A stretch of DNA of 64,000 nucleotides from Legionella sp. (GCA_013911415.1 JACETI010000009.1:24133-88132); one strand, 5' to 3'. Positions 10,247 through 20,393 are shown, numbered from the stretch's first letter. The notes: generated by a model from the sequence alone, not told the origin. Translations and numbers: made by a program.

Positions 10247-10708
10247 TCAGTGAAAATATAACTTTTTTTGTAACTTTCTCAACAAATTCTCTTTTAAGTA
10301 ATGCATTTTTTCTTTAATGACAGCGGCATCTTTTTCAGACAACACTTTCTTTGCTTTTCTAAAAATCGCCCCCTCTTCTTCTTTAACATGGTGCGAGACA
10401 ACGTCTTGTAGCTTTTTAACGCGACTTTGCCAAGAGACACCAAAAGATTTGGCATTAAGAATATATCTAATATGATCCTCAATATCTTGATGTTCTCTTT
10501 TTCCATGTATCGCTAAAGGCTTAGTCAGGGGATCTTGCTCTAATACTCGATAAAAAGTCATCTGCTCTGATTCTGCATGGGCAAGCAATTCATTACATAG
10601 CATAGTAATAATTTGTTTTTTTCGATCTAGCAATTCACTTTTTTCAAATTGTTTAAATAGCTTCGACACAAATTGATGATCCATTTTAAGATATTGATAA
10701 AGATCCAT
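10247..10708 (-). CDS. Hemerythrin HHE-domain protein
   Basis: A 153-residue, all-helical cytoplasmic protein with the spacing of His and acidic residues expected of a bacterial HHE cation-binding domain. These are DHQ at residues 10-12, HAESEQ around 43, HGKREHQDIEDH around 68-79 and SHHVKEEE around 105-112. Such proteins bind a di-iron centre and are linked to oxygen, nitric oxide or iron handling. It lies 10 bp downstream of the alcohol dehydrogenase gene on the same strand, so the two are probably co-transcribed. A joint role in aldehyde or nitrosative stress is only suggested by this pairing. Confidence 0.88.
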   Translation of the reverse strand: MDLYQYLKMDHQFVSKLFKQFEKSELLDRKKQIITMLCNELLAHAESEQMTFYRVLEQDPLTKPLAIHGKREHQDIEDHIRYILNAKSFGVSWQSRVKKLQDVVSHHVKEEEGAIFRKAKKVLSEKDAAVIKEKMHYLKENLLRKLQKKLYFH

Positions 10709-10718
10709 ATTGTCTCCT

Positions 10719-11891
10719 TTAAGGGGTCATAACTACCTTTATGCAACAATGACTGCGCTTGCTGAACATCTTATATGCTTTGGGCGCATCTTTGAGTTTT
10801 ACCCGATGAGAAATAATATTTTCAGGATTAAATTTGCCTGCAATAATTTTATTTAAAAGTAACTCAAGGTAACGGGGTACGTGGGTTTGACCCATTCTAA
10901 ACGTTAATCCCTTATTCATTGCAGCACCTAGAGGGATATTGTCTAATTGTCCAATATAAACACCGGGGATGGAGACAGTGCCTCCCTTAGCACAACATTG
11001 AATGGCTTCGCGTAATACATGCGCTCTGTCGGTTGAAAGGTGTGCGGCCTGCTTCACACGATCCATAATAGAGTCAAATTTAGGCCCTACGTGGGCTTCA
11101 CATCCCACTGCATCAATACAACATTCAGGCCCCTTACCTTTTGTCATTACCATTAAGGCGTTATAAACATCTTCATCTTTAAAATTAATAATTTCAGCCT
11201 TACCCAAAGTTTCAGCTAGTTTCAGGCGTTCTGGGATACAATCAATTGCGATAACGCGATGTGCGCCCAACATCCATGCGCTTTGTATAGCAAATTGCCC
11301 TACAGGACCACAACCCCAAACAGCCACTGTGTCGCCTTTTTTAATCTGACAATTTTCAGCTGCCATATAGCCTGTTGGAAGAATATCGCTAAGAAATAAA
11401 ACTTTTTCATCGGGTATATCTTTCGGTACGACAATAGGGCCAACGTCTGCATAAGGAACACGCACAAATTCAGCTTGGCCGCCAGAGAACCCTCCTAATA
11501 AATGGGAATAACCAAATAAACCCGCAGGAGAATGCCCTAACTGTGCTTGGGCCATTTTTGCATTTGGGTTGGAACTCTCACACAAGGAAAATAATTTATT
11601 TTTACAAAAAGAACATTTTCCACAGGAAATAGTAAAAGGGACGACCACCTTATCGCCTACTTTTAATTTCTTATTCCCTGAGCCTACGTCGACTACTTCT
11701 CCCATAAATTCATGACCTAAAATATCGCCTGATTGCATGGTGGGCATTAAATCATTATAAAGATGTAAGTCAGAACCACAGATAGCTGTTGCAGTCACCC
11801 GAATAATCGCGTCTTCCTTATTGATAATTTCTGGCTCGGGTACGGTTTCTATCTTTACATCGTGTTTTCCATGCCAGCACAGTGCCTTCAT
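10719..11891 (-). CDS. Zinc-dependent alcohol dehydrogenase (formaldehyde dehydrogenase-like MDR)
   Basis: A 390-residue medium-chain dehydrogenase. The catalytic-zinc region [10 protein letters not shown] (about residues 38-47) and [12 protein letters not shown] are intact. The structural-zinc cysteines appear as [15 protein letters not shown], and the NAD-binding motif is [11 protein letters not shown] followed by [13 protein letters not shown]. Length and the long substrate-loop region (about residues 240-300) fit the glutathione-independent formaldehyde dehydrogenase/threonine dehydrogenase-like subgroup. The true substrate is unknown. A very strong ribosome site, AGGAGGAGG, precedes the ATG at 11891. 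The hemerythrin gene follows after 10 bp. Confidence 0.92.
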   Translation of the reverse strand: MKALCWHGKHDVKIETVPEPEIINKEDAIIRVTATAICGSDLHLYNDLMPTMQSGDILGHEFMGEVVDVGSGNKKLKVGDKVVVPFTISCGKCSFCKNKLFSLCESSNPNAKMAQAQLGHSPAGLFGYSHLLGGFSGGQAEFVRVPYADVGPIVVPKDIPDEKVLFLSDILPTGYMAAENCQIKKGDTVAVWGCGPVGQFAIQSAWMLGAHRVIAIDCIPERLKLAETLGKAEIINFKDEDVYNALMVMTKGKGPECCIDAVGCEAHVGPKFDSIMDRVKQAAHLSTDRAHVLREAIQCCAKGGTVSIPGVYIGQLDNIPLGAAMNKGLTFRMGQTHVPRYLELLLNKIIAGKFNPENIISHRVKLKDAPKAYKMFSKRSHCCIKVVMTP

Positions 11892-12070
11892 GCCTCCTCC
11901 TCAGATAGATAACGATGATTAGTTTTAAAAAGATATTATTAGAACGAACGCTTTTTTAAAGTGTAGTTTGAAAATAAAAAAAGAACTTTTATCTCATTTT
12001 AAATGTTCAAAAACTAGTATAGGGCTAATCTTAATTTAAATCTTAAAGATCTTATTTTAATCAAATTAAC

Positions 12071-12090
12071 GTTAAATTTAAATTAATAAT
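12071..12090 (+). promoter_or_regulatory. PmrA-box-like direct repeat upstream of effector candidate
   Basis: GTTAAATTT-AA-ATTAATAAT is a tandem nine-base repeat of the TTAA-N7-TTAA form. It resembles the PmrA response-regulator site described upstream of Legionella and Coxiella effector genes. It lies 6 bp upstream of the -35 box and 65 bp before the ATG. The region is extremely AT-rich, so a chance match is quite possible. Confidence 0.35.
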
Positions 12091-12096
12091 TAATTA

Positions 12097-12125
12097 TTGA
12101 ACAAATTTACCAAATACTGTAAAAT
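12097..12125 (+). promoter_or_regulatory. Sigma-70-type promoter for the 12156 gene
   Basis: TTGAAC and TAAAAT are separated by exactly 17 bp. Transcription would start near 12132, leaving a short leader before the ATG at 12156. Confidence 0.5.
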
Positions 12126-12155
12126 GTATAGTTCACTAATATTTTTGAGATTATA

Positions 12156-14381
12156 ATGCCCCAATACAACGAGGCCCTCTTCCTCAATGATAAACTTTTA
12201 AAGGACTTATATGGTCCACAGGGAGCCTTAGTTAAGGTATTAAGTGAAATCTATCCATGTTACACAACCGGCGCAATTCACTCCTTTGTCCAAAGAGCCG
12301 TTGATAATAAAAACAGCTTTATGCCGATGCTTTATTTGGCAGGGCAGCAGTTTATCGAGTACATTTATAAAAAAATGGCAGATGGTGAGGAAATAACGTT
12401 TTCACCACAAATTATCTATTTTTTTCGCTTTTTAATTTATTCTAACTCGTTATGTTTTGATTTTGACTTTCATTATCCTGAGCAAATACTTTTTATTCGG
12501 CATATCCGTCAAGAACAGGCGTATCTGGAAAATCGTCATGAAGAAATTAAACATATGGTACGTAAGTACTTAACAAAAGCAAAACCCGGTTTTTGGAGCA
12601 TAGTGTTTGATACAAAAAATCAAGTAACTAGCTTAACGACACAAATGGCAATACAAGAAAACCATGAAAAAAAACGTTCCAACAAGATCCCTCTAGAAAG
12701 CACTAACCTTATAAAAGAATCTCTTATAGAAGAGGAAGAGCTGCTGATCCTTGAAAAAGCACGCACCAAATTCTCTATCTCAAGTCTTATGAAAGATCTG
12801 TCGAAGCTTAAACAGGACAAAAATAATGTGATAGAAGAATTAAAGGCTGCAAAAAAAGCAAATCAATTTATACAAGATCCTTCGCCAGAAATGATAATAG
12901 AAATACCGAGCCTTAAACAACGTAAAAAAGATTTTACAGAAGCATTAGTGACTTCAGAGGCGAAGCAAACCATTAAAGCTGAAGCTTCAGAAGTGCAGAA
13001 AATATCGCTGACAATAAACCGTGACATTAAAAAATTTAAAGGAGAAAAAACGCAAAAACTACAGACGATTCAAGATATGGAAAGCACATTGGATGCAGCT
13101 AACAGCAAATTAAAACAACAAGAAAACGCCCATTTTCAAATCCACTATCAAATGAGTATTCTTAGTACTTATTTTATGTCTAAGATGACCATGAATGTTT
13201 TAAGAAAAATGTGTTTAGACAAAAACTGGGATAAAAACAAACCCGCTACACTTTTAATTAACAGTTTTTTTCAATTCTTGAAAAATTTGGCTGGAACACA
13301 GTCAGATAATCGATGCCAGACCGACGCATTTGCAATAATCCTCGATTTCGCAGAAGTATTGGCGAACATGTCCGAAAAAGAGGATAACGTTTTCTTTCAA
13401 GATACGCTGCCTCTTTTACATGAACAACCGGTGCTCATACAAAATCTGTCCACCCTCTTTAAGATTGGCCAAGATCATTTATCCATGCTAAAAAACCGTC
13501 TAGAAAAAATTATAGAAAATCAAGAAAACTTTGTGGATAGCAAAAAACAATCCTCAGAACTTGTCTATTTAATCTCTTCAACGAATCAATTACTTCAAAA
13601 GCTCGTTGCAAAACCAGACGTTCTTAAAAATACGGCAACTATTGAAAAAATTAACAAGCTTCATATAACAGAACGTCAGACGTTGGAAAACATCGTTTTT
13701 GCTTTGGGTGTACCCTTAGTTGAACTACTTGTATGCACCGCAGAGCAATTGGATATTATTAGTCATCGCGCAAGCAACTTGACAACAAGTGATGCTTCAC
13801 AAAAAAAACGTGATGGCTCAGCTCTACCCTATTTGTTCAACGGGGTAATGGATAAAGCGTCTATAGATCTTCTTTCTAACAATATTTTAGCTGACAGACA
13901 AAACGCAGCCGATCCTTCATTAACCACCTTACAAAACCCAAAAGAGAAAAAACAAAACAAATCAGAAATTAGGAAACCATTGCGTTTAAACGTTCCTTCC
14001 AATGCTCTTAAGTTAGAAACTTCTTTGGATACGTCTATCCTATCGAGCCCACCAGAGGGCAAAAACACCCCTCGTTTTGTTCAATCACTCGATTTGAAAG
14101 ATCATCGTAAGGACGATTTGCAAGATAGTCTTCTTATACAGCGAAATAACATTGGCCCTAATAAGAATGACGGTTTCTTTGAAAAACCCAGGAACGAACC
14201 GGATGTGCTTCCGCTCATGGTTAACAAACGACCATCTGACGAAAGCCAACCGCATCAACAAGGGCAACCCAAGAAACGGAAAAGCTCGAATGAAGAACTA
14301 GGTACAACTGGAAAAAAATTGGGAGGATTCAAAGATTCTGGTACTGATTTGAATCATCCGGCTTCTAAGATTACACCATAA
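12156..14381 (+). CDS. Large coiled-coil protein with a PKKRK motif; candidate secreted effector
   Basis: No known domain was recognised in these 741 residues. The first 150 or so are globular and aromatic-rich (for example QIIYFFRFLIYSNSLCFDFDFHYPEQ). Residues about 170-335 are highly charged and heptad-like, consistent with coiled coil (EEEELLILEKARTKF, KLKQDKNNVIEELKAAKKAN). A second helical region spans about 340-560. From about 575 onward the chain is polar and probably disordered. At residues 705-709 it carries PKKRK, the core of a classical monopartite nuclear localisation signal, in the tail GQPKKRKSSNEELGTT. There is no signal peptide or membrane segment. Effector status is inferred from composition, architecture and the PmrA-like site upstream. 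Confidence 0.85.
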   Translation: MPQYNEALFLNDKLLKDLYGPQGALVKVLSEIYPCYTTGAIHSFVQRAVDNKNSFMPMLYLAGQQFIEYIYKKMADGEEITFSPQIIYFFRFLIYSNSLCFDFDFHYPEQILFIRHIRQEQAYLENRHEEIKHMVRKYLTKAKPGFWSIVFDTKNQVTSLTTQMAIQENHEKKRSNKIPLESTNLIKESLIEEEELLILEKARTKFSISSLMKDLSKLKQDKNNVIEELKAAKKANQFIQDPSPEMIIEIPSLKQRKKDFTEALVTSEAKQTIKAEASEVQKISLTINRDIKKFKGEKTQKLQTIQDMESTLDAANSKLKQQENAHFQIHYQMSILSTYFMSKMTMNVLRKMCLDKNWDKNKPATLLINSFFQFLKNLAGTQSDNRCQTDAFAIILDFAEVLANMSEKEDNVFFQDTLPLLHEQPVLIQNLSTLFKIGQDHLSMLKNRLEKIIENQENFVDSKKQSSELVYLISSTNQLLQKLVAKPDVLKNTATIEKINKLHITERQTLENIVFALGVPLVELLVCTAEQLDIISHRASNLTTSDASQKKRDGSALPYLFNGVMDKASIDLLSNNILADRQNAADPSLTTLQNPKEKKQNKSEIRKPLRLNVPSNALKLETSLDTSILSSPPEGKNTPRFVQSLDLKDHRKDDLQDSLLIQRNNIGPNKNDGFFEKPRNEPDVLPLMVNKRPSDESQPHQQGQPKKRKSSNEELGTTGKKLGGFKDSGTDLNHPASKITP

Positions 14382-14391
14382 CCACAAGACA

Positions 14392-14416
14392 CCTAAGCGT
14401 CTTTAAGATGCTTAGG
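14392..14416. terminator. Hairpin between convergent genes, covering the mfd stop codon
   Basis: CCTAAGCGTCT and AGATGCTTAGG form an 11-bp stem (one G-T pair) around a 3-base loop. It sits between the convergent effector candidate and mfd and overlaps the last codons of mfd. There is no U-tract, so termination is likely but atypical. Confidence 0.45.
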
Positions 14417-17400
14417 CGTTAGTTGATGGAGCAATTGTTCGACTGCTTCTAAACGTACCTCGGTGTCGGATGCGTTAAATCGCAGCTGAAGGCGGGTTGG
14501 ACCGTTCATCTGGTAACGTTTTGCATCTGATTGAATCAAACGAATCAACGCCTCGAGATTAATCAGAGGCGTATCGTTGAATTCAATAGTGGCTTGTGTC
14601 GCATTTGCTGTAATTTTATTAATGCCTAGGCCTGATGCCATCAGCTTTAACGAAACCACCCGTATTAGATGTTTTGCAGGTGGAGGAAGCACACCAAAGC
14701 GATCGATCATTTCAATTTCGAGCGATTGTAGTTGTTCAGCATCCTTAGCCGTCGAAATGCGCTTATACATCACTAAACGCGCATGCACATCAGGAATATA
14801 AGCATCAGGCAAGCGAGCACTGATACGCAGATCGATATCAGGCCCTTGACTTATGGGTGCCGAGAGTTCTGGAGTCTTACCTGCTTTTAAGTCATTAACT
14901 GCCTGATCCAACATCTCCATAAATAACGAGAAGCCAATCGCATGCATACTGCCGCTTTGTTCCTCGCCCAGTAATTCCCCGGCGCCGCGAATTTCAAGAT
15001 CGTGTGTCGCTAACACAAAACCTGCGCCTAATCCTTCCAGGGAGGTTAATGCCTCTAGACGTTTTATCGCATCCGATGTTAATAATTTTTTATTCGGTGT
15101 AAAAACATAGGCATACGCTTGATGATGCGAACGTCCTACTCGTCCACGCAATTGATGTAATTGTGCCAGGCCCATGTGATCAGCACGATCAATGATAATG
15201 GTGTTTGCACTTGGAATATCAATACCGGTTTCGATAATCGTCGTGCAAACCAGCACATTAAACCGCTGATGATAAAAATCTGCCATGATTCGTTCAAGTT
15301 CGCGTTCGCGCATTTGCCCGTGCGCGACTCGAATTTTTGCTTCAGGCACTAATTTTTGAAGTGTTAGAGCAGTTTCTTCAATGGATTGGACTTTATTATG
15401 TACAAAATATACTTGCCCGCCACGTAAAATTTCTCTAAGTATTGCCTCTTTTTGCACCGAATCGTTCTTTTCCATCCAAAACGTTTTTATCGCCAGGCGC
15501 TTTGCAGGTGGCGTTGCAATTAAAGAGATATCTCGAATACCTGACATCGCCATGTTTAAAGTGCGTGGGATGGGCGTGGCAGTCATGGATAAAAAATCTA
15601 CGGAGGTACGCAAAGATTTCAATTGTTCTTTTTGTTTTACCCCAAATCGATGCTCTTCATCAATAATTAATAAACCTAAGTTTTTAAACTTAATATCTTT
15701 AGACAAAAGCTTATGTGTGCCTATGACTAAATCAACCTGACCGGCCTTTAGAGCATCTATAACTTTACTCGATTCCTTCGCACTACGAAATCGAGATAAC
15801 AATTCAATATTCACTGGAAATTCCGCAAAGCGATCACGAAAGGTCTCAAAATGTTGCCCTGCTAGCAGGGTGGTTGGCGCTAATATACAAACCTGTTTCC
15901 CTTCGTTAACCGCAATAAAAGCAGCACGCATCGCAACTTCTGTTTTACCAAAGCCCACATCTCCGCAGATGAGCCTATCCATCGGTCTTGGTGAAGTCAT
16001 ATCTGTTTTAATAGCATCAATCGCATTCAGTTGATCTTGTGTTTCAATAAAACGAAAACCACTGGCAAAACGTTGGTAATCATCCATCGAGATTTGATAT
16101 GAATAGCCTGGATTTGCCTGACGTTTTGCGTAGATTTCCAATAATTGAATAGCAACATCATGAATTTTCTCAGCGGCTTTTTTCTTCTCTTTTTGCCACC
16201 GATCAGTGCCTAATTGATGCAGGGAAAGATTATCAGCATCGGTTCCTTGATAGCGGCTCACCATGTGCAAGGATGTTACCGGCACATAAATCTTATCTCC
16301 CCCGGCATATACAATAATTAGGAATTCATTGGTGTTGCCTTCTGTCTCGATGGTTTCAAGGCCTTGATAACGACCGATGCCAAATTGCAGATGAACCACA
16401 GGCGCATCAAGATGCAATTCGGCTAGATTGCGAATGACAGCATCGGGATCAATCACTTTTTGGCTAGCGCGCCGTTGGGGGGTACTCGGTTCGCCAAACA
16501 TTTGCGATTCTACAACCACGACTAGGTTTTTTTCTACGAATTCGGCCCCTTCTGTCAAAGGGCCAATAATAATACTGATAGAGTCTGAGCTATTGACGCA
16601 ATCTTGCCAAGAAGCTTTGAGTACAGGGAAGATCGAATGTCTTTTAAGTAAATCGAGTAAAACTTCACGACGGCCGGCACTTTCAACCACCAATACATAG
16701 CGTCTATGAGGCTGGGATAGGTACGAAGCAAGTGCAGCTAAGGGTTGAGATGCTTGCCGATGAATAGGCAACATCGGTGCTTTGTTAACGGGATAATTAA
16801 TGACTATCCCTTTTTTGCTGATGGATTCTTCACGACAACGAATGGGGTGAAAGCGATTAGCTTCTGTGAGTAATTCAATTGCGGAGAGAAACATTGTCTC
16901 AGGTTTTAAAATGGGCCTTGAAATGTTATGTCTACGCTGTTCATAACGCTCTACAATTTCTTGCCAGAATTGCTCTGCCTTTGCCTGAATTTCTCCCACC
17001 AAAAAAACCCTAGACTCAGGCGGTAAATAGTCAAATAAGGTGGCTGTTTTCTCAAAAAAAAGCGGCAAATAATATTCAATACCGGCCGGCACGCGTCCAT
17101 CAGTAATGGCTTCATAAAGAATAGAGTGGCTTGGATTTCCGGGAAATGCTTCGCGAAATGTTTGACGAAAATAACGAATGCTATCTGCGTCGAGTGCAAT
17201 CTCACGTGCGGGTAATACCGTAATTTTCTCAATTTTCTTAAGTGTACGTTGCGTCTCTACATCAAATTCTCTAAGGCTTTCAATCGACTCATCCCACAGC
17301 TCAATTCGAAAAGGTGTACGGCTGCCCATGGGATAAACATCGAGGATGGAACCTCTAACAGCATATTCACCATGCTCCATCACTTGATTCACTGCTCGGT

Positions 17401-17872
17401 AGCCCGCACTTTGTAGTTGCTGCCTAAACTTGTCTAAGGGAAGTGTTTGCCCTTGCTCTAACATCAAGACATGACGGTGTAAAAAAGATGGCGGACATAG
17501 CCGATGCATTAACGTTGTTACAGAGGTTATAACCACCGCATGTCTTGCCTGTTGCACCTGACTGAGTGTTGATAAACGCTCGGAAATAATATCTTGAAAA
17601 GGGGAAAAATCGTCGTAAGGTAAAGTTTCCCAGTCAGGGAAGAAAAGCAATTCGGGTAGCGCGTGTGGGGTATTGATGGCTACTTCAGTGATAAAAAAGC
17701 GCAGCTCAGATAACAATTGAGCCGCCTTTAAATTATCGGGTGCAACGAACAGTAGAATACCAGACGCTTGCAGAGCAAACTCGCTTAGAGCAAGTGGCAA
17801 ACTACATCCTGGCAGCTGACCCCATGTTTGCTTTTCGCGGCGGGTCGGGTGCTGAAAAATAAAGTGAGTCAC
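14393..17872 (-). CDS. mfd: Transcription-repair coupling factor
   Basis: Mfd is an ATP-driven translocase that removes RNA polymerase stalled at DNA lesions and recruits UvrA. Its 1159 residues match the E. coli protein (1148). The UvrB-like N-terminal module covers about residues 1-220. The CarD-like RNA polymerase-interaction domain begins near LAELHLDAPVVHLQFGIGRYQG (about 490). The RecG-like helicase core holds Walker A GDVGFGKTE (about 638), DEEHRFG (about 737), LSMTATPIPRTL and the RGRVGRS motif VI. The TRCF C-terminal domain ends the protein. All motifs are intact. It converges with the coiled-coil gene and is transcribed away from another effector candidate. Confidence 0.97.
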   Translation of the reverse strand: MTHFIFQHPTRREKQTWGQLPGCSLPLALSEFALQASGILLFVAPDNLKAAQLLSELRFFITEVAINTPHALPELLFFPDWETLPYDDFSPFQDIISERLSTLSQVQQARHAVVITSVTTLMHRLCPPSFLHRHVLMLEQGQTLPLDKFRQQLQSAGYRAVNQVMEHGEYAVRGSILDVYPMGSRTPFRIELWDESIESLREFDVETQRTLKKIEKITVLPAREIALDADSIRYFRQTFREAFPGNPSHSILYEAITDGRVPAGIEYYLPLFFEKTATLFDYLPPESRVFLVGEIQAKAEQFWQEIVERYEQRRHNISRPILKPETMFLSAIELLTEANRFHPIRCREESISKKGIVINYPVNKAPMLPIHRQASQPLAALASYLSQPHRRYVLVVESAGRREVLLDLLKRHSIFPVLKASWQDCVNSSDSISIIIGPLTEGAEFVEKNLVVVVESQMFGEPSTPQRRASQKVIDPDAVIRNLAELHLDAPVVHLQFGIGRYQGLETIETEGNTNEFLIIVYAGGDKIYVPVTSLHMVSRYQGTDADNLSLHQLGTDRWQKEKKKAAEKIHDVAIQLLEIYAKRQANPGYSYQISMDDYQRFASGFRFIETQDQLNAIDAIKTDMTSPRPMDRLICGDVGFGKTEVAMRAAFIAVNEGKQVCILAPTTLLAGQHFETFRDRFAEFPVNIELLSRFRSAKESSKVIDALKAGQVDLVIGTHKLLSKDIKFKNLGLLIIDEEHRFGVKQKEQLKSLRTSVDFLSMTATPIPRTLNMAMSGIRDISLIATPPAKRLAIKTFWMEKNDSVQKEAILREILRGGQVYFVHNKVQSIEETALTLQKLVPEAKIRVAHGQMRERELERIMADFYHQRFNVLVCTTIIETGIDIPSANTIIIDRADHMGLAQLHQLRGRVGRSHHQAYAYVFTPNKKLLTSDAIKRLEALTSLEGLGAGFVLATHDLEIRGAGELLGEEQSGSMHAIGFSLFMEMLDQAVNDLKAGKTPELSAPISQGPDIDLRISARLPDAYIPDVHARLVMYKRISTAKDAEQLQSLEIEMIDRFGVLPPPAKHLIRVVSLKLMASGLGINKITANATQATIEFNDTPLINLEALIRLIQSDAKRYQMNGPTRLQLRFNASDTEVRLEAVEQLLHQLTPKHLKDA

Positions 17873-18196
17873 CGTTATCTCTTAAACCTTTTTTTTACAG
17901 ACATTTAGCTTCGAAACAATAGTGACTATTTATAAATCGCCATATTTTCTAACTTAAAGAGGTCACTCGCTGATGCAAGATATAATGCCGCTGCTATATA
18001 AGCGGGGTTTCTTTTAATAAGGCATTATTTTAACAGAAAATACCTCTTGCACGACCCGCTCTAGTTGAAAATTTCGAAGAAAATATTGTAATAAAATTCA
18101 ATTTATTGTTATATTTTTGTTAAGTTAATTGTATTTTCATGCTTATTAAAATAAATTAGTATTTATATGTTTATTTTTATACAAATTGGCCTAAAT
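17873..18196. other. AT-rich divergent intergenic region with nested inverted repeat
   Basis: These 324 bp separate mfd (leftward) from the repeat-containing gene (rightward) and should hold both promoters. The centre contains the nested hairpin at 17982-18028. The last 130 bp are almost pure A/T, and no promoter there is distinctive enough to call. No open frame of interest was seen. Confidence 0.6.
17982..18028 (+). repeat. Nested inverted repeat, possible terminator or small structured RNA
   Basis: ATAATGCC (17982-17989) pairs with GGCATTAT (18021-18028), which is followed by TTT. Inside it CCGCT (17988-17992) pairs with AGCGG (18001-18005), followed by the pyrimidine run GGTTTCTTTT. The two pairings share bases and are mutually exclusive. 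That would suit a terminator/antiterminator pair or the end of a short RNA. Confidence 0.45.
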
Positions 18197-20368
18197 ATGA
18201 AAACTACAATTATATATAATCCTAAAGCATTACCGAACAAATCACGTCCTCTTCCAGAGGCATTGAACAATCTATACTCGTTAGCTGATGATAAACTTCC
18301 GATGGGTTACTCTAAAAGCACTCTCCAATCACTTTACAGAGAGCTTCAAAAAGCATTATCAAGCGAGCAATTTCTTTCAAAAGGCAGCGAAAATACTCTT
18401 GAATTCCTATGTTCTGAAAGGGAGGAAATTGTTATTAATTTTTTATGTAACATTTATGAAGTAATTTCTCAGCGTCGCTCTTTCAAAAACCCCGATCCCA
18501 TCGAAACATTCTTTTTGACAATAAAATCCTTACCAGAAACATACAACCATGTTTTAATCCCTCTTCTCGACCAAATGAGCAAACGCGATCATAACAGACT
18601 TTCTAAAACAGTCCTTAAACAAGCTGAAGAATATAATGATAATAAGTTTATAGATTTATTAGTGAAGGATATTCTGAATAACGAAGACAACTATTTGAGC
18701 GATGAATTGAGGTCAAAACTTAAAAAACAAGTTGATAATCATTTAAACGGTAAAGCAAATGCCCTAGGCTTCTCAAAAAGGTCACAGTTATTTGAAAAAG
18801 TTTTAACAAATCCGCAGGCTCAGTTTCTACTAAATGATTTTATCTTTCCGCAGTCATTCTTAAACCAAAAATACGGATTAACTTCAATTACTAATCGAGA
18901 AGCAGTACTGACTGTGCTCCTAAAGAATAAGACAAGCAATATCTCTGTTATTCTGGAAAACACAGATTTTTTAAAAGAATATTTATGGTCTTCTAACATT
19001 TCAAATGAGTCACGAAATAATACCTTGGAGAAAATTTCAGAAAATCTGTCAATGAGCGATAAGTTAATGAACCCCTCGTTTTATGTACAGAATAAAAACC
19101 TTGAATTACTGGACAGAAAGAAATTGCTTGAGATTGCTATTCAGAAGGGCTCCCTTCATTTGCTCAATTCTTTGATTTTTACAGAAGCATTTTTAAATGA
19201 ACAGCATCCCGACGGAACGGGCAAAAATAGAGAGAGAGTACTTGAATTATTATTGGAAGATAACAATAAAAATCTTGATATTTTACTTGCAGATCGAAGG
19301 TTTTTATCTCAATATCTTTGGTCAAATTTTTGTTCTGAAGAATTCAGATATTCTATCATTAAAAAAATATTTTCAAATCAAACTATTAGTCACCTTTTAA
19401 TGAAAAAATCCTTTTATGGCGAAAATGATGCACAAGCCATTGAAAATTTTAATTCTTTAGGAATGGAAGGAGATTTCAACCCAGCGTTTAAAAAAACAAA
19501 CCTTAAACGCCAAATCCAGAGAAAGCAGCGAGAGACAATCAACGCTTTACAGATTGAGTTTAATCGTATGCAAAAGGAGACAGATTCCCTTAATAACGAA
19601 ATAAAGGCATTGATATTAAACAATAAAGACGAATCAATGAAAATAGCAGATGAAATAAAAAAATGTCCTCCTAGTCAGCAAATGGCGCGATTAAATGAAC
19701 AGTTACACAAATTGCGTATACATAACGATATTTTATACGATAGCTTTGAAAAAAATCTACGAGAATTACCACCGAAGTTTTATGTTGCTTTTGTAAGGGC
19801 AATCAACCCTGATATGTCGAAAAAAACCAATGAAGAACTGATAGAAAACTACCGATTAAAAGCCATCGAAATTAATCATTGCTTAAGAGAACAATATGAA
19901 GATCCTATCCGAGACGCTATCAGACAGTGTTTAATAGCAAAGATGGGTCAAAATTTCACTGGTGCACTTGTCGATGAATGTACTCAGGCAAGTTTAACTA
20001 ATCTGGTAGAAAGAGGCTATCGTACACCATTTTTGGATCAGAAGAATAAATATTGCGATTCCTACGCTATCCCGGGAGAATGTGAACCTTACAAACTTAG
20101 TGAATTACTTACCTCATTAGTCAATTCTTCTCATTTTGTCACTCCCTATCGAACGCTCACGTTTATCGGTGATATGATTCAACACGAATTATGTCCTAAT
20201 GCTGTCAAAGAAGCCGATATTAAGCAAATTGCAGAAGACGCCGTCGATGCCGTCACTAATAAACATTTATTGTCTCTAAATACAGATTTATATAGACCTG
20301 CTAAGGATAAAAAAGATAACGAGGATGTGATATCAGACATTACTCACAGCTTTAATAATCCTAACTAA
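18197..20368 (+). CDS. Repeat-containing helical protein; candidate secreted effector
   Basis: No known domain was recognised. The likely start is the ATG at 18197 (MKTTIIYNPKALP), giving 723 residues; an ATG at 18167 would add a hydrophobic decapeptide. The protein contains two copies of a roughly 88-residue unit at about 208-294 and 320-405. Each opens with LLNxxIFxxxFLN and contains a leucine-rich VLxxLL stretch. Each then has a FLxxYLWS core and ends in an FY pair (PSFY, KSFY). Residues about 420-500 are a likely coiled coil. The next gene (20708) carries a third, diverged copy of the unit. There is no signal peptide or membrane segment. Effector status is inferred. Confidence 0.84.
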   Translation: MKTTIIYNPKALPNKSRPLPEALNNLYSLADDKLPMGYSKSTLQSLYRELQKALSSEQFLSKGSENTLEFLCSEREEIVINFLCNIYEVISQRRSFKNPDPIETFFLTIKSLPETYNHVLIPLLDQMSKRDHNRLSKTVLKQAEEYNDNKFIDLLVKDILNNEDNYLSDELRSKLKKQVDNHLNGKANALGFSKRSQLFEKVLTNPQAQFLLNDFIFPQSFLNQKYGLTSITNREAVLTVLLKNKTSNISVILENTDFLKEYLWSSNISNESRNNTLEKISENLSMSDKLMNPSFYVQNKNLELLDRKKLLEIAIQKGSLHLLNSLIFTEAFLNEQHPDGTGKNRERVLELLLEDNNKNLDILLADRRFLSQYLWSNFCSEEFRYSIIKKIFSNQTISHLLMKKSFYGENDAQAIENFNSLGMEGDFNPAFKKTNLKRQIQRKQRETINALQIEFNRMQKETDSLNNEIKALILNNKDESMKIADEIKKCPPSQQMARLNEQLHKLRIHNDILYDSFEKNLRELPPKFYVAFVRAINPDMSKKTNEELIENYRLKAIEINHCLREQYEDPIRDAIRQCLIAKMGQNFTGALVDECTQASLTNLVERGYRTPFLDQKNKYCDSYAIPGECEPYKLSELLTSLVNSSHFVTPYRTLTFIGDMIQHELCPNAVKEADIKQIAEDAVDAVTNKHLLSLNTDLYRPAKDKKDNEDVISDITHSFNNPN

Positions 20369-20393
20369 GCCTTAAGCGCTAATATTTTCAAAT

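Noticed and set aside
18167-18196. Upstream ATG for the 18197 gene
   Set aside because: It adds a hydrophobic decapeptide with no ribosome site in pure A/T sequence; the next ATG is more natural.
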